NCBI RefSeq assembly: GCF_900113835.1
Contig: NZ_FOQV01000007.1
Location: forward strand, 69,501 to 133,500
Origin: Allobosea sp. OK403
GTDB taxonomy: Bacteria > Pseudomonadota > Alphaproteobacteria > Rhizobiales > Beijerinckiaceae
Direction of reading: 5' to 3'
Length of the DNA: 64,000 nt
Both the position numbers and the translations under genes were made by a program. Position 1 is the first letter of the stretch. Every line of letters begins with the position of its first letter. The notes under the pieces were generated by a model. That model was given only the letters and a program-made list of their open reading frames with translations, had not been told where the DNA came from and made no database searches. Positions 36,116 to 45,192 of this stretch are shown piece by piece.

Positions 36116-37069
36116 ATGAGCACGTTCCTCGTGCAAAGGCTGATGCAGGCGCTGGTCCTGCTGCTCATCGTCTCGATGATCGGCTTCGCCATCCTACATC
36201 TGGCTCCGGGCGGGCCGCTCTCGCAATTCGCGGCGAGCGGCGAGATGACCCAGGCCGATCTCGACCGCATCGCCGAGCAGCTCGGCCTCAACCGGCCCTT
36301 GCCGGTGCAATATCTCGAATGGCTCTGGCGCATGCTGCGTGGCGATTGGGGCCTGTCCTATCGCGACCAGCAGCCGGTGCTCCACATCATCGCCTCCCAT
36401 ATCGGGGCGACACTGGAATTGATGCTGACCTCGACGCTGCTCGCCATGCTGCTCGGCGCCTGGATCGGTATTCTGGGCGCGATCAAGCGCTATTCGCTGT
36501 TCGACAGCCTGGCGACGATCGGCGCGATGATCGCACTCTCGATCCCGACCTTCTGGTTCGGCCTGGTCGTGATCTACGTCTTCTCGGTCGGGCTCGGCTG
36601 GCTGCCTTCGGGCAATCGCTACACCATCGGTGACGGCTCCTTCCTCAACCAGATCCACCATCTGATCGGGCCCTGCATCGTGCTGGCCCTGGTCTCGACC
36701 GCGGTCTGGAGCCGCTATATGCGCTCGTCGATGCTGGAGGTGGTCAACCAGGACTATATCCGCACCGCCCGCGCCAAGGGGCTGCCCGAACGCAGCGTCC
36801 TGCTGCGCCACGCCTTCCGCAACGCGCTCCTGCCGATGATCACCATCACCGGCCTGCATGTGCCGACCCTGCTCAGCGGGGCGCTGGTGACGGAGACCGT
36901 CTTCACCTGGCCGGGCATGGGCCGGCTCTTCCTCGATTCGATCAGCTATCGCGACTATCCCGTCGTGATGGGCATCCTGATGTTCACCGCCGTGCTCGTC
37001 CTGCTCGGCAGCCTGATCGCGGATCTGCTCTACGGCATTGCCGATCCCCGCATCGCGAGGAACGGCTGA
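36116..37069 (+). CDS. Peptide-type ABC transporter permease (DppB/OppB-like)
   Basis: 317 residues with six membrane helices. N-terminal MSTFLVQRLMQALVLLLIVSMIGFAILHLAPGGP is the DppB start with the LAPGGP motif. The EAA loop region reads YIRTARAKGLPERSVLLRHAFRNALLP, and TETVFTWPGMGRL is the family signature. It forms the channel with the 37069 product. The stop and next start share one base, so expression is coupled. No DppD/DppF ATPase gene follows. Confidence 0.93.
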   Translation: MSTFLVQRLMQALVLLLIVSMIGFAILHLAPGGPLSQFAASGEMTQADLDRIAEQLGLNRPLPVQYLEWLWRMLRGDWGLSYRDQQPVLHIIASHIGATLELMLTSTLLAMLLGAWIGILGAIKRYSLFDSLATIGAMIALSIPTFWFGLVVIYVFSVGLGWLPSGNRYTIGDGSFLNQIHHLIGPCIVLALVSTAVWSRYMRSSMLEVVNQDYIRTARAKGLPERSVLLRHAFRNALLPMITITGLHVPTLLSGALVTETVFTWPGMGRLFLDSISYRDYPVVMGILMFTAVLVLLGSLIADLLYGIADPRIARNG

Positions 37070-37968
37070 TGAGCAACTCCGAACTGATCAGCACCGCGGA
37101 GCCCAGGCTGGCCCCGCCGCCGAGCTTCTGGAACAGCCCGGGCTTCCGCCGCTTCCGCCGCCACAAGCTTGCGGTCTTCGGCGCGACGGCGATCGTCGTG
37201 ATGACGCTCGCCTGCATCATCGGGCCGATGCTGCTGCCCTATAACGACACCTTCATCGACATCCGCCAGCGCTTCGCGCCGCCCTTCTCCGGGCCGCATG
37301 TGCTGGGTACCGACCCACTGGGGCGCGACATCCTCGCGCGCCTGCTGATGGCGGGCCGCATCTCGCTCGCGGTCGGCTTCTCCGCGATGGTGATCAGCAT
37401 GGCGATCGGCATCTGCGTCGGCATGGTTGCCGGCTTCTATGAAGGCGTGATCGGCGCCACGCTGATGCGCTTCGTCGACGCGATGCTGTGCTTTCCCTCG
37501 ATCTTCCTGCTGCTTGCCATCTCGGCGCTGATCTCACCCTCGGTTCCCTCGATCGTGATGCTGATCGCGATGACCTCCTGGATGGAGGTGGCGCGCGTCG
37601 TCGAGGCCCAGATGCGCTCGCTGCGCACGCGCGATTTTGCCGTGGCCGCCGTCTCGATGGGGTCCAGCAATGCGCGCATCATGTTTCGCGAATTGCTGCC
37701 GAACGCGGTCGCGCCGATCGTCGTGGCTGCGACGCTGAACGTCGCCCATGCGATCCTGGCGGAAAGCTACATCTCCTTCCTGGGCTACGGCATCCAGCCG
37801 CCGACGCCGAGCTGGGGCAACATGCTGGAGGGCGCGCAGAGCTACCTCACCAGCGCGCCCTGGCTCGCGATCTTGCCGGGAGCCGCGATCACGCTCGCCG
37901 TCACCAGCTTCAACTTCGTCGGCGACGGCTTGCGCGATGCGCTCGATCCGCGCCTGGATTTGCCATGA
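37069..37968 (+). CDS. Peptide-type ABC transporter permease (DppC/OppC-like)
   Basis: 299 residues. An N-terminal cytoplasmic tail (FRRFRRHKLAVFGATAIVVM, typical OppC start) is followed by six membrane segments. HVLGTDPLGRDILARLL is the DppC hallmark near residue 80. The EAA-type loop DFAVAAVSMGSSNARIMFRELLPN lies near residue 190; the C-terminus GDGLRDALDPRLDLP is canonical. The next gene overlaps its stop by four bases. ATPases for this system must be supplied from elsewhere. Confidence 0.93.
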   Translation: MSNSELISTAEPRLAPPPSFWNSPGFRRFRRHKLAVFGATAIVVMTLACIIGPMLLPYNDTFIDIRQRFAPPFSGPHVLGTDPLGRDILARLLMAGRISLAVGFSAMVISMAIGICVGMVAGFYEGVIGATLMRFVDAMLCFPSIFLLLAISALISPSVPSIVMLIAMTSWMEVARVVEAQMRSLRTRDFAVAAVSMGSSNARIMFRELLPNAVAPIVVAATLNVAHAILAESYISFLGYGIQPPTPSWGNMLEGAQSYLTSAPWLAILPGAAITLAVTSFNFVGDGLRDALDPRLDLP

Positions 37969-38708
37969 CGCGACCTGCCATGAGCGGCAGCATTGCGGCG
38001 CTTTGGCGCTATCCGGTCAGTTCGATGGCGGGCGAGCGGCTGGAGGTCGCCCCGCTCGACGCGTCCGGCGTCGTCGGCGATCGGCTCTGGGGCGTCGTCG
38101 ATGCGTCCAGCGAGCGCATCGCCTCGCCCGGCCGCGAGAAGCATTTCATCGAAGTTCCCCGCGGCTATGCCCGCTGGACGGCTCTGGATGGCGCTGCTAT
38201 CTCGGCTGACGGCACCTCCTGGGCAAAGCCGGATGATGCGGAGGTCATCGAGAGGCTGTCCTTACTCTTCGGCTTCCCAGCGCAGCTGAAGCCGTTCGTC
38301 CGGCGCGGGCAGGAGGGCTTTCGGCCTCGCTACGAGCATGCGCCGATCCATCTCCTGAGCACCGCTGCGATGCGAAGCCTGGAGCGCGAGATGCCGGGAA
38401 GCATCGTCGACGAGCGCCGCTTCCGGCCCAACATCGTCGTCGATTGGCCCGACGATCAGGAGCCGATTCCGGAGAATGGCTGGCTCGGCCGCGAAATCCG
38501 CATCGGCGATGTCGTCCTGAAGGGAAGCATCCCCTGTGGGCGCTGCGGCTTCATCACCATCGCGCAGGACGGCATCCCGCTCGATGTCGAGCTGCTGCGC
38601 ACGGTGGTGAAGCGTCACAACCGCAATTTCGGAATCTACTGCGACGTCCTGGTCCCCGGCGAGATCAAGCCCGGTGATGCCGTGACGGTTGCTCCTGTCA
38701 GCGCCTGA
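37965..38708 (+). CDS. MOSC domain-containing protein
   Basis: 247 residues. The N-terminal beta-barrel (IAALWRYPVSSMAGERLEVA...) is the MOSC_N-like domain. The MOSC core includes HLLSTAAMRSLERE and RFRPNIVVDW, and the conserved Cys lies in IPCGRCGFITIAQDG. Members bind molybdenum cofactor or move sulfur (YiiM/mARC-related). ATG 37965 overlaps the permease stop (ATGA), so it is co-translated with a transporter, which is unusual for this family; ATG 37980 is an alternative. It may act with the oxidase that follows by about 30 bp. Function unproven. Confidence 0.84.
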   Translation: MTRPAMSGSIAALWRYPVSSMAGERLEVAPLDASGVVGDRLWGVVDASSERIASPGREKHFIEVPRGYARWTALDGAAISADGTSWAKPDDAEVIERLSLLFGFPAQLKPFVRRGQEGFRPRYEHAPIHLLSTAAMRSLEREMPGSIVDERRFRPNIVVDWPDDQEPIPENGWLGREIRIGDVVLKGSIPCGRCGFITIAQDGIPLDVELLRTVVKRHNRNFGIYCDVLVPGEIKPGDAVTVAPVSA

Positions 38709-38737
38709 AGGCGCCACGTTCCCAAGGGCAGCTAATC

Positions 38738-39841
38738 ATGAGCCGTATCGTCATCATCGGGGCCGGCATCGTTGGCCTGTCGGTTGCTCGCGCTGCCCTC
38801 AAGCGTGGCCATGAGGTCATTGTCCTGGAGCAGGGGCCCGCGCCCAACCCGCGGGCGGCCTCCTTCGATAACCACCGCATGATCCGCTATCCCTATGGTT
38901 CGGCCGCTGGCTACACGCGCATGGTCACCGAGGCTTTTTTGGCCTGGGACCGGCTCTGGTCGGATCTTGGTACGGTGCATTTCGAGAATACAGGCGCGAT
39001 CGCGATCTCGTTGGAGGCCGGCGACTACGCGCAGAAGACCCTCGACACTTTCAAAGCTGTCGGGCTGCCCCATGAGGTGCTCTCCCGCGACGGTGTCGAG
39101 GCCCTCTGTCCCCATCTGAGCTTGCCCGCTCATGCCTGGGGCGTGGTCTCCTTCCCCGGCGGGCCGCTCTTCGCCGGCCGTATCGTGACCGAGCTGGCGC
39201 AATGGGTGCGCGACCATGGCGGGATCATCGAGCATGATTGCCGCGTCGCGCGGGTCGATCTGGAGGCAGGCATCGCTGTCCGCGCCGACGGCTCGGAGGT
39301 CGCTGGCGATCTGCTTCTGGTCGCGGCCGGGGCCTGGCTGCCGGAGCTGCTGCCGGAGCGTTATGGCAAGGCCTCGGTCTATCGGCAGGGGCTCTGCTAT
39401 GTCGAGCCGCCGGCACAGTACGAGCAAAGCTGGCGTGACGCCCCGGCGATCGCGGCGATCGGCGACCACACCGGCTATACGCTGCCCGATCGTCGCGGCG
39501 CCGGCCTCAAGATCGGCTATTCCGCGCATCGCCGCTTGGCGCGCCCCGAGACGGACGGCTTCGGCTCAGATCTGGAGAGCGAGAGCCGTGCTATTCTCGG
39601 CGCTTTCAAGCCTTATCTTCGCGATTTCGAGGCTTACAGGCCGACGCGCATCCAGGTTGGCTATTACGTGCTCGACGCCACGCGGCGCTTCGAGGTTGCG
39701 CAGACCGGGCGCGGCCTCGTCGTCACCAACTGCGACGGCCAGATGTTCAAATTCGGCCCGCTCCTCGGCGAGCGCATCCTGGGCATGTTCGCGGGCGAAG
39801 AGAGCGCAAACGATCTCGCCCATTGGGCGGCGGGGTATTGA
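38738..39841 (+). CDS. FAD-dependent oxidoreductase, monomeric sarcosine oxidase-like (DAO family)
   Basis: 367 residues. FAD fold at the extreme N-terminus (RIVIIGAGIVGLSVARAAL) and an MSOX-like segment ASFDNHRMIRYPYG near residue 46. The C-terminal region reads VGYYVLDATRRFEV and NCDGQMFKFGPLLGERIL. The Cys that carries FAD covalently in bacterial sarcosine oxidases is not seen at the expected place before YVLDATRRFE, so FAD may be held non-covalently. ATG 38738 is the start. It is the last gene of the peptide-type operon and convergent with hyuB. Substrate likely an N-methyl or secondary amine. Confidence 0.82.
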   Translation: MSRIVIIGAGIVGLSVARAALKRGHEVIVLEQGPAPNPRAASFDNHRMIRYPYGSAAGYTRMVTEAFLAWDRLWSDLGTVHFENTGAIAISLEAGDYAQKTLDTFKAVGLPHEVLSRDGVEALCPHLSLPAHAWGVVSFPGGPLFAGRIVTELAQWVRDHGGIIEHDCRVARVDLEAGIAVRADGSEVAGDLLLVAAGAWLPELLPERYGKASVYRQGLCYVEPPAQYEQSWRDAPAIAAIGDHTGYTLPDRRGAGLKIGYSAHRRLARPETDGFGSDLESESRAILGAFKPYLRDFEAYRPTRIQVGYYVLDATRRFEVAQTGRGLVVTNCDGQMFKFGPLLGERILGMFAGEESANDLAHWAAGY

Positions 39842-39922
39842 ACGGCCTCGGGAATGCGGCCCTCTCCTCAGAGGCTGGCCGATAACGATGCCGCCGTTTT
39901 CAAAAGCTTGAAAATTGGGGAA

Positions 39923-40050
39923 AAACGCGCCGTCATCCCGGACAAGCGGCGAAGCCGCGCCGATCCGGGATCCATTCCGGAGCACTTGCGAGTGAGGTTC
40001 CGGAATGGATCCCGGGTCTCCTTGCAGTCGCCCGGGATGACGGCGCGTTT
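39923..40050. repeat. Palindromic element, CGTCATCCCGG family, between convergent genes
   Basis: The arms AAACGCGCCGTCATCCCGG (from 39923) and CCCGGGATGACGGCGCGTTT (to 40050) pair. Inner pairs GATCCATTCCGGA / TCCGGAATGGATC continue the stem. It fills the middle of the 302-bp gap between the oxidase (39841) and hyuB (40144). The right half closely matches 51963-52010, so both belong to one repeat family. Nothing else was seen in this gap. Confidence 0.8.
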
Positions 40051-40143
40051 CGGGACAAAATTCCAACGGACCGAAATCGTTGCTGACGTTTTCGGCCCGC
40101 CCCATCAGGGTGAAGGCACGCAATTGATCAATCGAGGCGGGGC

Positions 40144-42126
40144 CTACTCCGCCGCGAGCGCGATCTCCGGCACCTGCGGATAATCGCGCCGGACGCTGCC
40201 GAAGGCGCTCGTGACGTCGGCTTGCGAGCCGGCCTCGCGCATCGCCGCAAAGATCTTCGTCTTGGTGAAGAAGCGCCAATGCACCGGCAGGGCCGCGAGC
40301 AGGCGAGTCAGGGCCGCGTAGTTCCCGTCGTGCCAGACGCGCTCGAAGGCGTCTCGCTCCGGGCCGAAATGGAAATGTCCGCCATGCGCGTTCTGCTTCA
40401 TCTCGGCCCTGAGTGCCGCCGTCGCCTCGGCATCGACCGCTCCGTCCCGGATCGCGACGCCATAGCGGTCTTTCGCCGCCGCCACGCTGACATAGCCGCG
40501 TGCGACGTCGAGCAGCACGCGCTCGGGTTCGCGCTCCAGCGGTGACCCACGGCCGCCGCCGCCCGGCGAATGGATATGGATGATGTCGCCGGGCTCGGTG
40601 ACGGCGATGTCGGTGTTGCCGAGCACGCGCTCATTGGCGGCGCCGGGGTTGATGATGAAGTTCGAGGGCTCGGCCGAAAGCCCGCCCAGCGTGCCCCAGG
40701 GCCGGAAGATCGAGCGGTCGCGGTTGCGCGCGGTGATGCGGGTGTTGGGCGCGAAGACCTTAAACTCCATCACGGTCGCAAGCCCGCCGCGCCAGCGTCC
40801 GGCGCCACCGGAATCGGGCAGCAGGCCATAGCGGACGAACTGGATCGGCACCTCCGTCTCGGTGATCTCGATCGGCGTGTTCTTGAGATAGGCGGCGTCG
40901 GCGCCCGAGCCGTTGGGGCCATCGCGATGCGGCATGCCACCGCCGCCGCCGACCACCGGATTGATCGCGGCGATGATGCTGCGATGCGTCTTTTCGTCGG
41001 TCGTCATCACATTGACGATCGAGCTCGAGCCCGCCGGCGCGGCCGGCATGCGCTCGGGGATGGCGAGGCTGAAGGCGCCGAAGATCAGGCTGCGCACCCG
41101 TCCGCAGGTCAGGCTGCGCATGCCCACCGCCGCCGGGAAGGACGGGTTCAGCACCGTGCCCTCGGGCGCGATGCAGGTGAAGGGGCGCGTCAGGCCGGAA
41201 TTGAGCAGGAGCTGTGGGTTGAGCGTGTAGAGCACGTAATAGACGCCCACGAGCAACAAGGTGTGGCGCGGGTCGCTGCCGGTGGGAACATTGAGCGAGG
41301 AGCCGAGCTGCGGGTCGGAGCCGGTGAAATCGAGCACCGCCTCATCACCCTTGATCGTCATCGTCAGCGCGAGCCGGCAGGGATTGCCGTCAACGCTGTC
41401 CTCATCGGCATAGTCGGAGAAGAAGTACTCGCCATCGGGGATCGAGCGCAGGATCTCGCGGGCCTGGTGCTCGGCATAGTCCATCAGCCCGTCGAGCCCC
41501 TCCATGAAGCCCTTGGCGCCGAATTTCGCGATCATCGCCTGGATCTTGCGCTCGCCAGTGTTGAGCGCGCCGGCCAGCGCCTTGAGGTCGCCCATGTTGA
41601 GGTCGGGCTTGCGCACATTCATCATCATGATGCGCAGCACCTTCTCGTCGAAGACGCCATCGCGCATCAATGTCATCGGCGGGAAACGGATGCCCTCCTG
41701 GTGGATCTCGGTCAGCGAGCGCGACAGGCTGGCGGGCACCGCGCCGCCCATATCGGTGTTGTGGACATGGCCGCCGACGAAACAGACGATCTCTCCCTCA
41801 TGGAAGATCGGCTTCCAGAGATGCGTGTCGGGGGCGTGCGTCGCGAGATAGCCGCTATAGGGATCGTTGGTGAAGGCGATGTCGCCCGGCCGGTATTCGT
41901 CAACGAGGTCGATGGCGCGGTTGTAGTTCATGCCCGGATACCAGGTCGCGCCCAGATCCATCGGCACGGCGACGACGCGGCCGGTCTTGTCCATCACCAT
42001 CACGGTGAAGTCCTCGGTCTCCTTGACGAAGGTCGAGTGCGCCGTGCGGTAGAGCGTGTAGGCCATGTTCTCGGCCGCGGCCCGACAATGGTTCGCCAGA
42101 ACCTGCAATGTCACCTTGTCGACCAT
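40144..42126 (-). CDS. hyuB: Hydantoinase/oxoprolinase family protein, subunit B
   Basis: 660 residues, the normal size of the HyuB subunit. VTLQVLANHCRAAAENMAYTLYRTAHSTFVKE is the standard N-terminal helix; FTNDPYSGYLATHAPDTHLWKPIF and GGHVHNTDMGG hold conserved metal and substrate residues; GGGGMPHRDGPNG and the Gly-rich HSPGGGGRG follow. With HyuA it performs ATP-dependent opening of hydantoins, 5-oxoproline or N-methylhydantoin-like rings. ATG 42126 begins two bases after the hyuA stop; a TTG at 42132 is less likely. Last gene of the LysR-hyuA-hyuB unit. Confidence 0.92.
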   Translation of the reverse strand: MVDKVTLQVLANHCRAAAENMAYTLYRTAHSTFVKETEDFTVMVMDKTGRVVAVPMDLGATWYPGMNYNRAIDLVDEYRPGDIAFTNDPYSGYLATHAPDTHLWKPIFHEGEIVCFVGGHVHNTDMGGAVPASLSRSLTEIHQEGIRFPPMTLMRDGVFDEKVLRIMMMNVRKPDLNMGDLKALAGALNTGERKIQAMIAKFGAKGFMEGLDGLMDYAEHQAREILRSIPDGEYFFSDYADEDSVDGNPCRLALTMTIKGDEAVLDFTGSDPQLGSSLNVPTGSDPRHTLLLVGVYYVLYTLNPQLLLNSGLTRPFTCIAPEGTVLNPSFPAAVGMRSLTCGRVRSLIFGAFSLAIPERMPAAPAGSSSIVNVMTTDEKTHRSIIAAINPVVGGGGGMPHRDGPNGSGADAAYLKNTPIEITETEVPIQFVRYGLLPDSGGAGRWRGGLATVMEFKVFAPNTRITARNRDRSIFRPWGTLGGLSAEPSNFIINPGAANERVLGNTDIAVTEPGDIIHIHSPGGGGRGSPLEREPERVLLDVARGYVSVAAAKDRYGVAIRDGAVDAEATAALRAEMKQNAHGGHFHFGPERDAFERVWHDGNYAALTRLLAALPVHWRFFTKTKIFAAMREAGSQADVTSAFGSVRRDYPQVPEIALAAE

Positions 42127-42128
42127 GC

Positions 42129-44180
42129 TCAAGCCTCCGTCCGCAAGGTGAGGTGAAGGTTCAGCCAGCCATCGACATGGGCCTCGAAGCCGGCGGGAAT
42201 GCAGATGGTGGTGTCGTCCTGCGCCACGATGGCGGGGCCGGAAAAGCGGTGCCCATGGCGCAGTGCGTTGCGGTGATAGAGCGCAACCTCCTGGCTTGCC
42301 CCGTCGAGCCAGACCGGAATCATCCGTTCAGCTGCGACGGTCCCGGGTGCGGCCTCCGGTACGGCGGTGAGACCTGGCCGCTCGGTCGTGCCGCTGACGA
42401 CGAGGCGCAGATTGACGATCTGGACCTCGCCGGCCTCGTCGTTGAAATCGTAGATCGCCAGATGCTGGCGGTGGAAGGCGGCGTCGATCGCGGCGATGTC
42501 GCCCTCCGCCAGCCAGGCCTCGCAGAGCGGCACCTCGATCTCGAAGGACTGGCCGTGATAGCGCATATCGGCCGAGAGGGTCTCGATGACCTGGCCGGTG
42601 AAGCCTTGCTCGTCCCTGATCCAGATCGAGCCGTCGGCCTTGAGCCGGGCAAGCGCTTCCCTGAGACGCGGCAAGGATTCGGCCGCGGAGGGCGCGAAGA
42701 TCGTCTGGATGAAGTCGCCCTTCACATCGGCGATCAGGCCGCCGAGCGCGCTGACCACGCCCGGTCGTTGCGGCACCATCACATGCGGGATGCCGAGCTC
42801 TCGTGCCAGGAAGCAGCCCAGCATCGGGCCGGCGCCGCCAAACGGCATCAGCGTGAATTCGCGCAGATCGACGCCGTAGCGCGCGACGAGCTTGTTGACC
42901 TCGACGAACATCTCCGAGACCGCGACCGCAATGATCGCCTCCGCCGTCGCTTGCGAGGCGAGGCCCAAGAGCCCGGCGAGTTCGCCGATGACGGCCTCGG
43001 CGCGGTCGCGCCGCATGCCGATCTGGTCATAAGCGATCGGCGTATGGCCGAGGAAACCGCAACTGGCCATCGCGTCGGTGACGGTCGCGCGCGTGCCGCC
43101 GCGGCCATAGCAGGCCGGGCCCGGCGTCGAGCCGGCGCTTTCCGGCCCGACCTTGAGCACGCCGAAGGCGTCGGCCCAGGCGATCGAGCCGCCGCCGCTA
43201 CCGATGGATGTGACGGAGACGCTGGGCACGAAGAGCGGGAAGTCGCCGACGGTCTCGCCGGTGCCGAATTGCGGCTTGCCGTCGATGATCAAGGCGAGGT
43301 CGGCGCTGGTGCCGCCGATATCGAGCGTCAGCACATTGGCGATGCCGGCCTGCTCGGCGAGATAAGCCGCGCCGATGACGCCCGACGCCGTGCCCGAGAG
43401 CAGCATGTTGACGCAGGCGCGCTTGCCGGTCTGCGCATTCATCAGCCCGCCATTGGATTTGGTCAGCATCGGCCCGGCGGGCACGCCGCGCGAGGCGAGA
43501 GCTGCCTCGAGCGCGCCGAGATAGCCCGCGACGCGCGGATGGACATAGCCGTTCAGGATCGCGGTCGTGCTGCGCTCATATTCGCGGATCACCGGCCAGA
43601 CCTCGCTGGAGGTGAAGACGAAGAGTTCCGGCGCAAGCTCCGCGATCAGCGCCTTGGCCTGCGCCTCATGAGCGGGATTGCGATAGGCGTGCAGGAAGGA
43701 GATGACGACCCCGTCCACGCCCTTGCTACGGATCGTCGCGATGACATCGGCCAGCGCCGCGCGGTCGAGCTCCTCGGCGATCGCGCCATTGGCGAGCTGG
43801 CGCTGCCTGACGCCATGGATCAGGTCGCGCGGGATCAATTGCTCGGGCCTGGCGCAGAACAGCGAATACATCTCCGGCATGCGCAGCCGGGCGAGCTCGA
43901 TCACGTCCTCGAAGCCGGCGGTGGTGATCAGAGCGAGCCGGCTGCCCTTGCGCTGAATGATGGTGTTGATGCCGACCGTGGTGCCGTGGACGAAGGAGAT
44001 GACCTCCTCGGGCGCCACGCCATGGCGCTCCTGCAGGAGGCTCAAGCCGTCGAGCAGCTCCTTGCCGGGCTCGTTCGGCGTGGTCAGGACCTTGATGGTC
44101 TCGAACCGGTTGGTGCCGGTCTCCATTGCGCAGAAATCGATGAAGGTGCCGCCGATGTCGACGCCGATACGCCAGCTCAT
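42129..44180 (-). CDS. hyuA: Hydantoinase/oxoprolinase family protein, subunit A
   Basis: 683 residues. The N-terminal actin/ASKHA-like ATPase domain reads MSWRIGVDIGGTFIDFC; HGTTVGINTIIQRKGSRLALITTAGFEDV is the Hydant_A_N hallmark; TLDIGGTSADLALI and MPFGGAGPM are the second ATP-binding blocks. It is the ATPase half of the HyuAB enzyme, related to 5-oxoprolinase and acetone carboxylase. ATG 44180 is chosen because it abuts the VDIGGTF strand; the longer frame to 44321 would run through the operator-like palindrome and overlap lysR. Co-transcribed with hyuB. Confidence 0.92.
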   Translation of the reverse strand: MSWRIGVDIGGTFIDFCAMETGTNRFETIKVLTTPNEPGKELLDGLSLLQERHGVAPEEVISFVHGTTVGINTIIQRKGSRLALITTAGFEDVIELARLRMPEMYSLFCARPEQLIPRDLIHGVRQRQLANGAIAEELDRAALADVIATIRSKGVDGVVISFLHAYRNPAHEAQAKALIAELAPELFVFTSSEVWPVIREYERSTTAILNGYVHPRVAGYLGALEAALASRGVPAGPMLTKSNGGLMNAQTGKRACVNMLLSGTASGVIGAAYLAEQAGIANVLTLDIGGTSADLALIIDGKPQFGTGETVGDFPLFVPSVSVTSIGSGGGSIAWADAFGVLKVGPESAGSTPGPACYGRGGTRATVTDAMASCGFLGHTPIAYDQIGMRRDRAEAVIGELAGLLGLASQATAEAIIAVAVSEMFVEVNKLVARYGVDLREFTLMPFGGAGPMLGCFLARELGIPHVMVPQRPGVVSALGGLIADVKGDFIQTIFAPSAAESLPRLREALARLKADGSIWIRDEQGFTGQVIETLSADMRYHGQSFEIEVPLCEAWLAEGDIAAIDAAFHRQHLAIYDFNDEAGEVQIVNLRLVVSGTTERPGLTAVPEAAPGTVAAERMIPVWLDGASQEVALYHRNALRHGHRFSGPAIVAQDDTTICIPAGFEAHVDGWLNLHLTLRTEA

Positions 44181-44261
44181 GAATCCGCCCGCTCGCGAGA
44201 ATGCAATTGGCAATCTGAGGCCAGGAGGCGGCCCCGTCCAAGAGCAAAATGCGACAGGCGG

Positions 44262-44276
44262 ATAAGCCTGGCTTAT
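44262..44276. promoter_or_regulatory. Perfect LysR-type operator between lysR and hyuA
   Basis: ATAAGCC-T-GGCTTAT is a perfect 15-bp palindrome fitting both T-N11-A and ATAA-N7-TTAT, the form I recall for OccR/NocR-type opine regulators. It lies 82 bases upstream of the hyuA start and immediately after the lysR stop codon, so it likely serves an internal hyuAB promoter rather than the lysR promoter. Confidence 0.65.
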
Positions 44277-44280
44277 GGAA

Positions 44281-45192
44281 TCAGGGTTCGTGCCGTTCGA
44301 GGCCGAGGCTTTTGCAGGCACTGCGCAGATGGGCCCGCAGCAATTCGTGGTTGCGCGAAAGCGGCCGGCGCGAACTCGTCAGCAGGCAAAGCGGCAAGGC
44401 GACATTCGGCCGGAAGGGGCGGGTCACCAGTCCCGGAAAGCTGTGCCAGGGCAAAAGCCCGTCGACGATCGCAATGCCCAGCCCCTGCTGCACGAAGGCA
44501 AGCGCGATGATCGAGACGTCGATTTCCATCTCCGGCTGGAAGCTGACGCCCTCGCGCCCCAGCGCGGCCCGCAGCAACTGCCCGGGAAGGGATTCGGCGC
44601 GGTAGGAGATGAGTGTCTCGCCACGCAGATCGGCCGGGCCGATCGCCTCGCGGGAGGCGAGAGGGTGGGCCGAGGGCAAGACGCAGACGATCCGGGTGTG
44701 GCCGATGATCTCCGTGTCGATCAGAGGGAACGATTGATCGGTCATCGCGATGCCGAGGCCGGCCTGGCCGCGATCCAGCATCGCTACGATCACCTCGGCC
44801 GGCACGACATAGGACAGGATGCGGATATCGGCATGGGCCGCCCGGAAATGGCGCAAGGCTTCCGGCACCAGCGCAAGCGAGGGCGGCGCGGAGGCTGCGA
44901 GCCGCACCACGCCGGATTTACCCTGGCGCAGGTCGCCGGCACGCTGCCTCAGCCCTTCCAAATCGCTGAAGAGCCGGTCGACTTCCGGGTAGAGTTCTTC
45001 CGCCTCCGGCGTCGGGATCAATCGGCCCTTGACCCGTAGGAACAGCTTGAAGCCGAGCTCGTCCTCGGTGTGCAGCAGGATCTGGCTCAAGGCTGGCTGC
45101 GAGACGTTGAGCGCCTCGGCCGCGCTGGTCAGCGTGCCGCAGCGCATCACCATGCGAAAGACTTCGAGTTGCCGCGCGCGCATCCGCCTCAT
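44281..45192 (-). CDS. LysR-family transcriptional regulator (OccR/NocR-like)
   Basis: 303 residues. The HTH is RQLEVFRMVMRCGTLTSAAEALNVSQPALSQILLHTE; the effector domain starts near residue 95 (GVVRLAASAPPSLALVPEAL). Sequence style resembles opine and amino acid regulators of the OccR/NocR branch. ATG 45192 is used; ATG 45183 is closer to a GAGG. It is upstream of hyuA on the same strand and its expected box lies between them. It probably senses a hydantoin, oxoproline or imported amino acid derivative. Confidence 0.88.
   Translation of the reverse strand: MRRMRARQLEVFRMVMRCGTLTSAAEALNVSQPALSQILLHTEDELGFKLFLRVKGRLIPTPEAEELYPEVDRLFSDLEGLRQRAGDLRQGKSGVVRLAASAPPSLALVPEALRHFRAAHADIRILSYVVPAEVIVAMLDRGQAGLGIAMTDQSFPLIDTEIIGHTRIVCVLPSAHPLASREAIGPADLRGETLISYRAESLPGQLLRAALGREGVSFQPEMEIDVSIIALAFVQQGLGIAIVDGLLPWHSFPGLVTRPFRPNVALPLCLLTSSRRPLSRNHELLRAHLRSACKSLGLERHEP

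Noticed and set aside
34214..36136. A 640-codon open frame on the minus strand
   Set aside because: Antisense to the second binding-protein gene, which has a clear signal and family-5 motifs.
42108..44510. An 800-codon open frame on the plus strand opposite hyuA
   Set aside because: It is antisense to hyuA, whose family motifs are complete. The composition is that of a GC-rich shadow frame and shows no domain.
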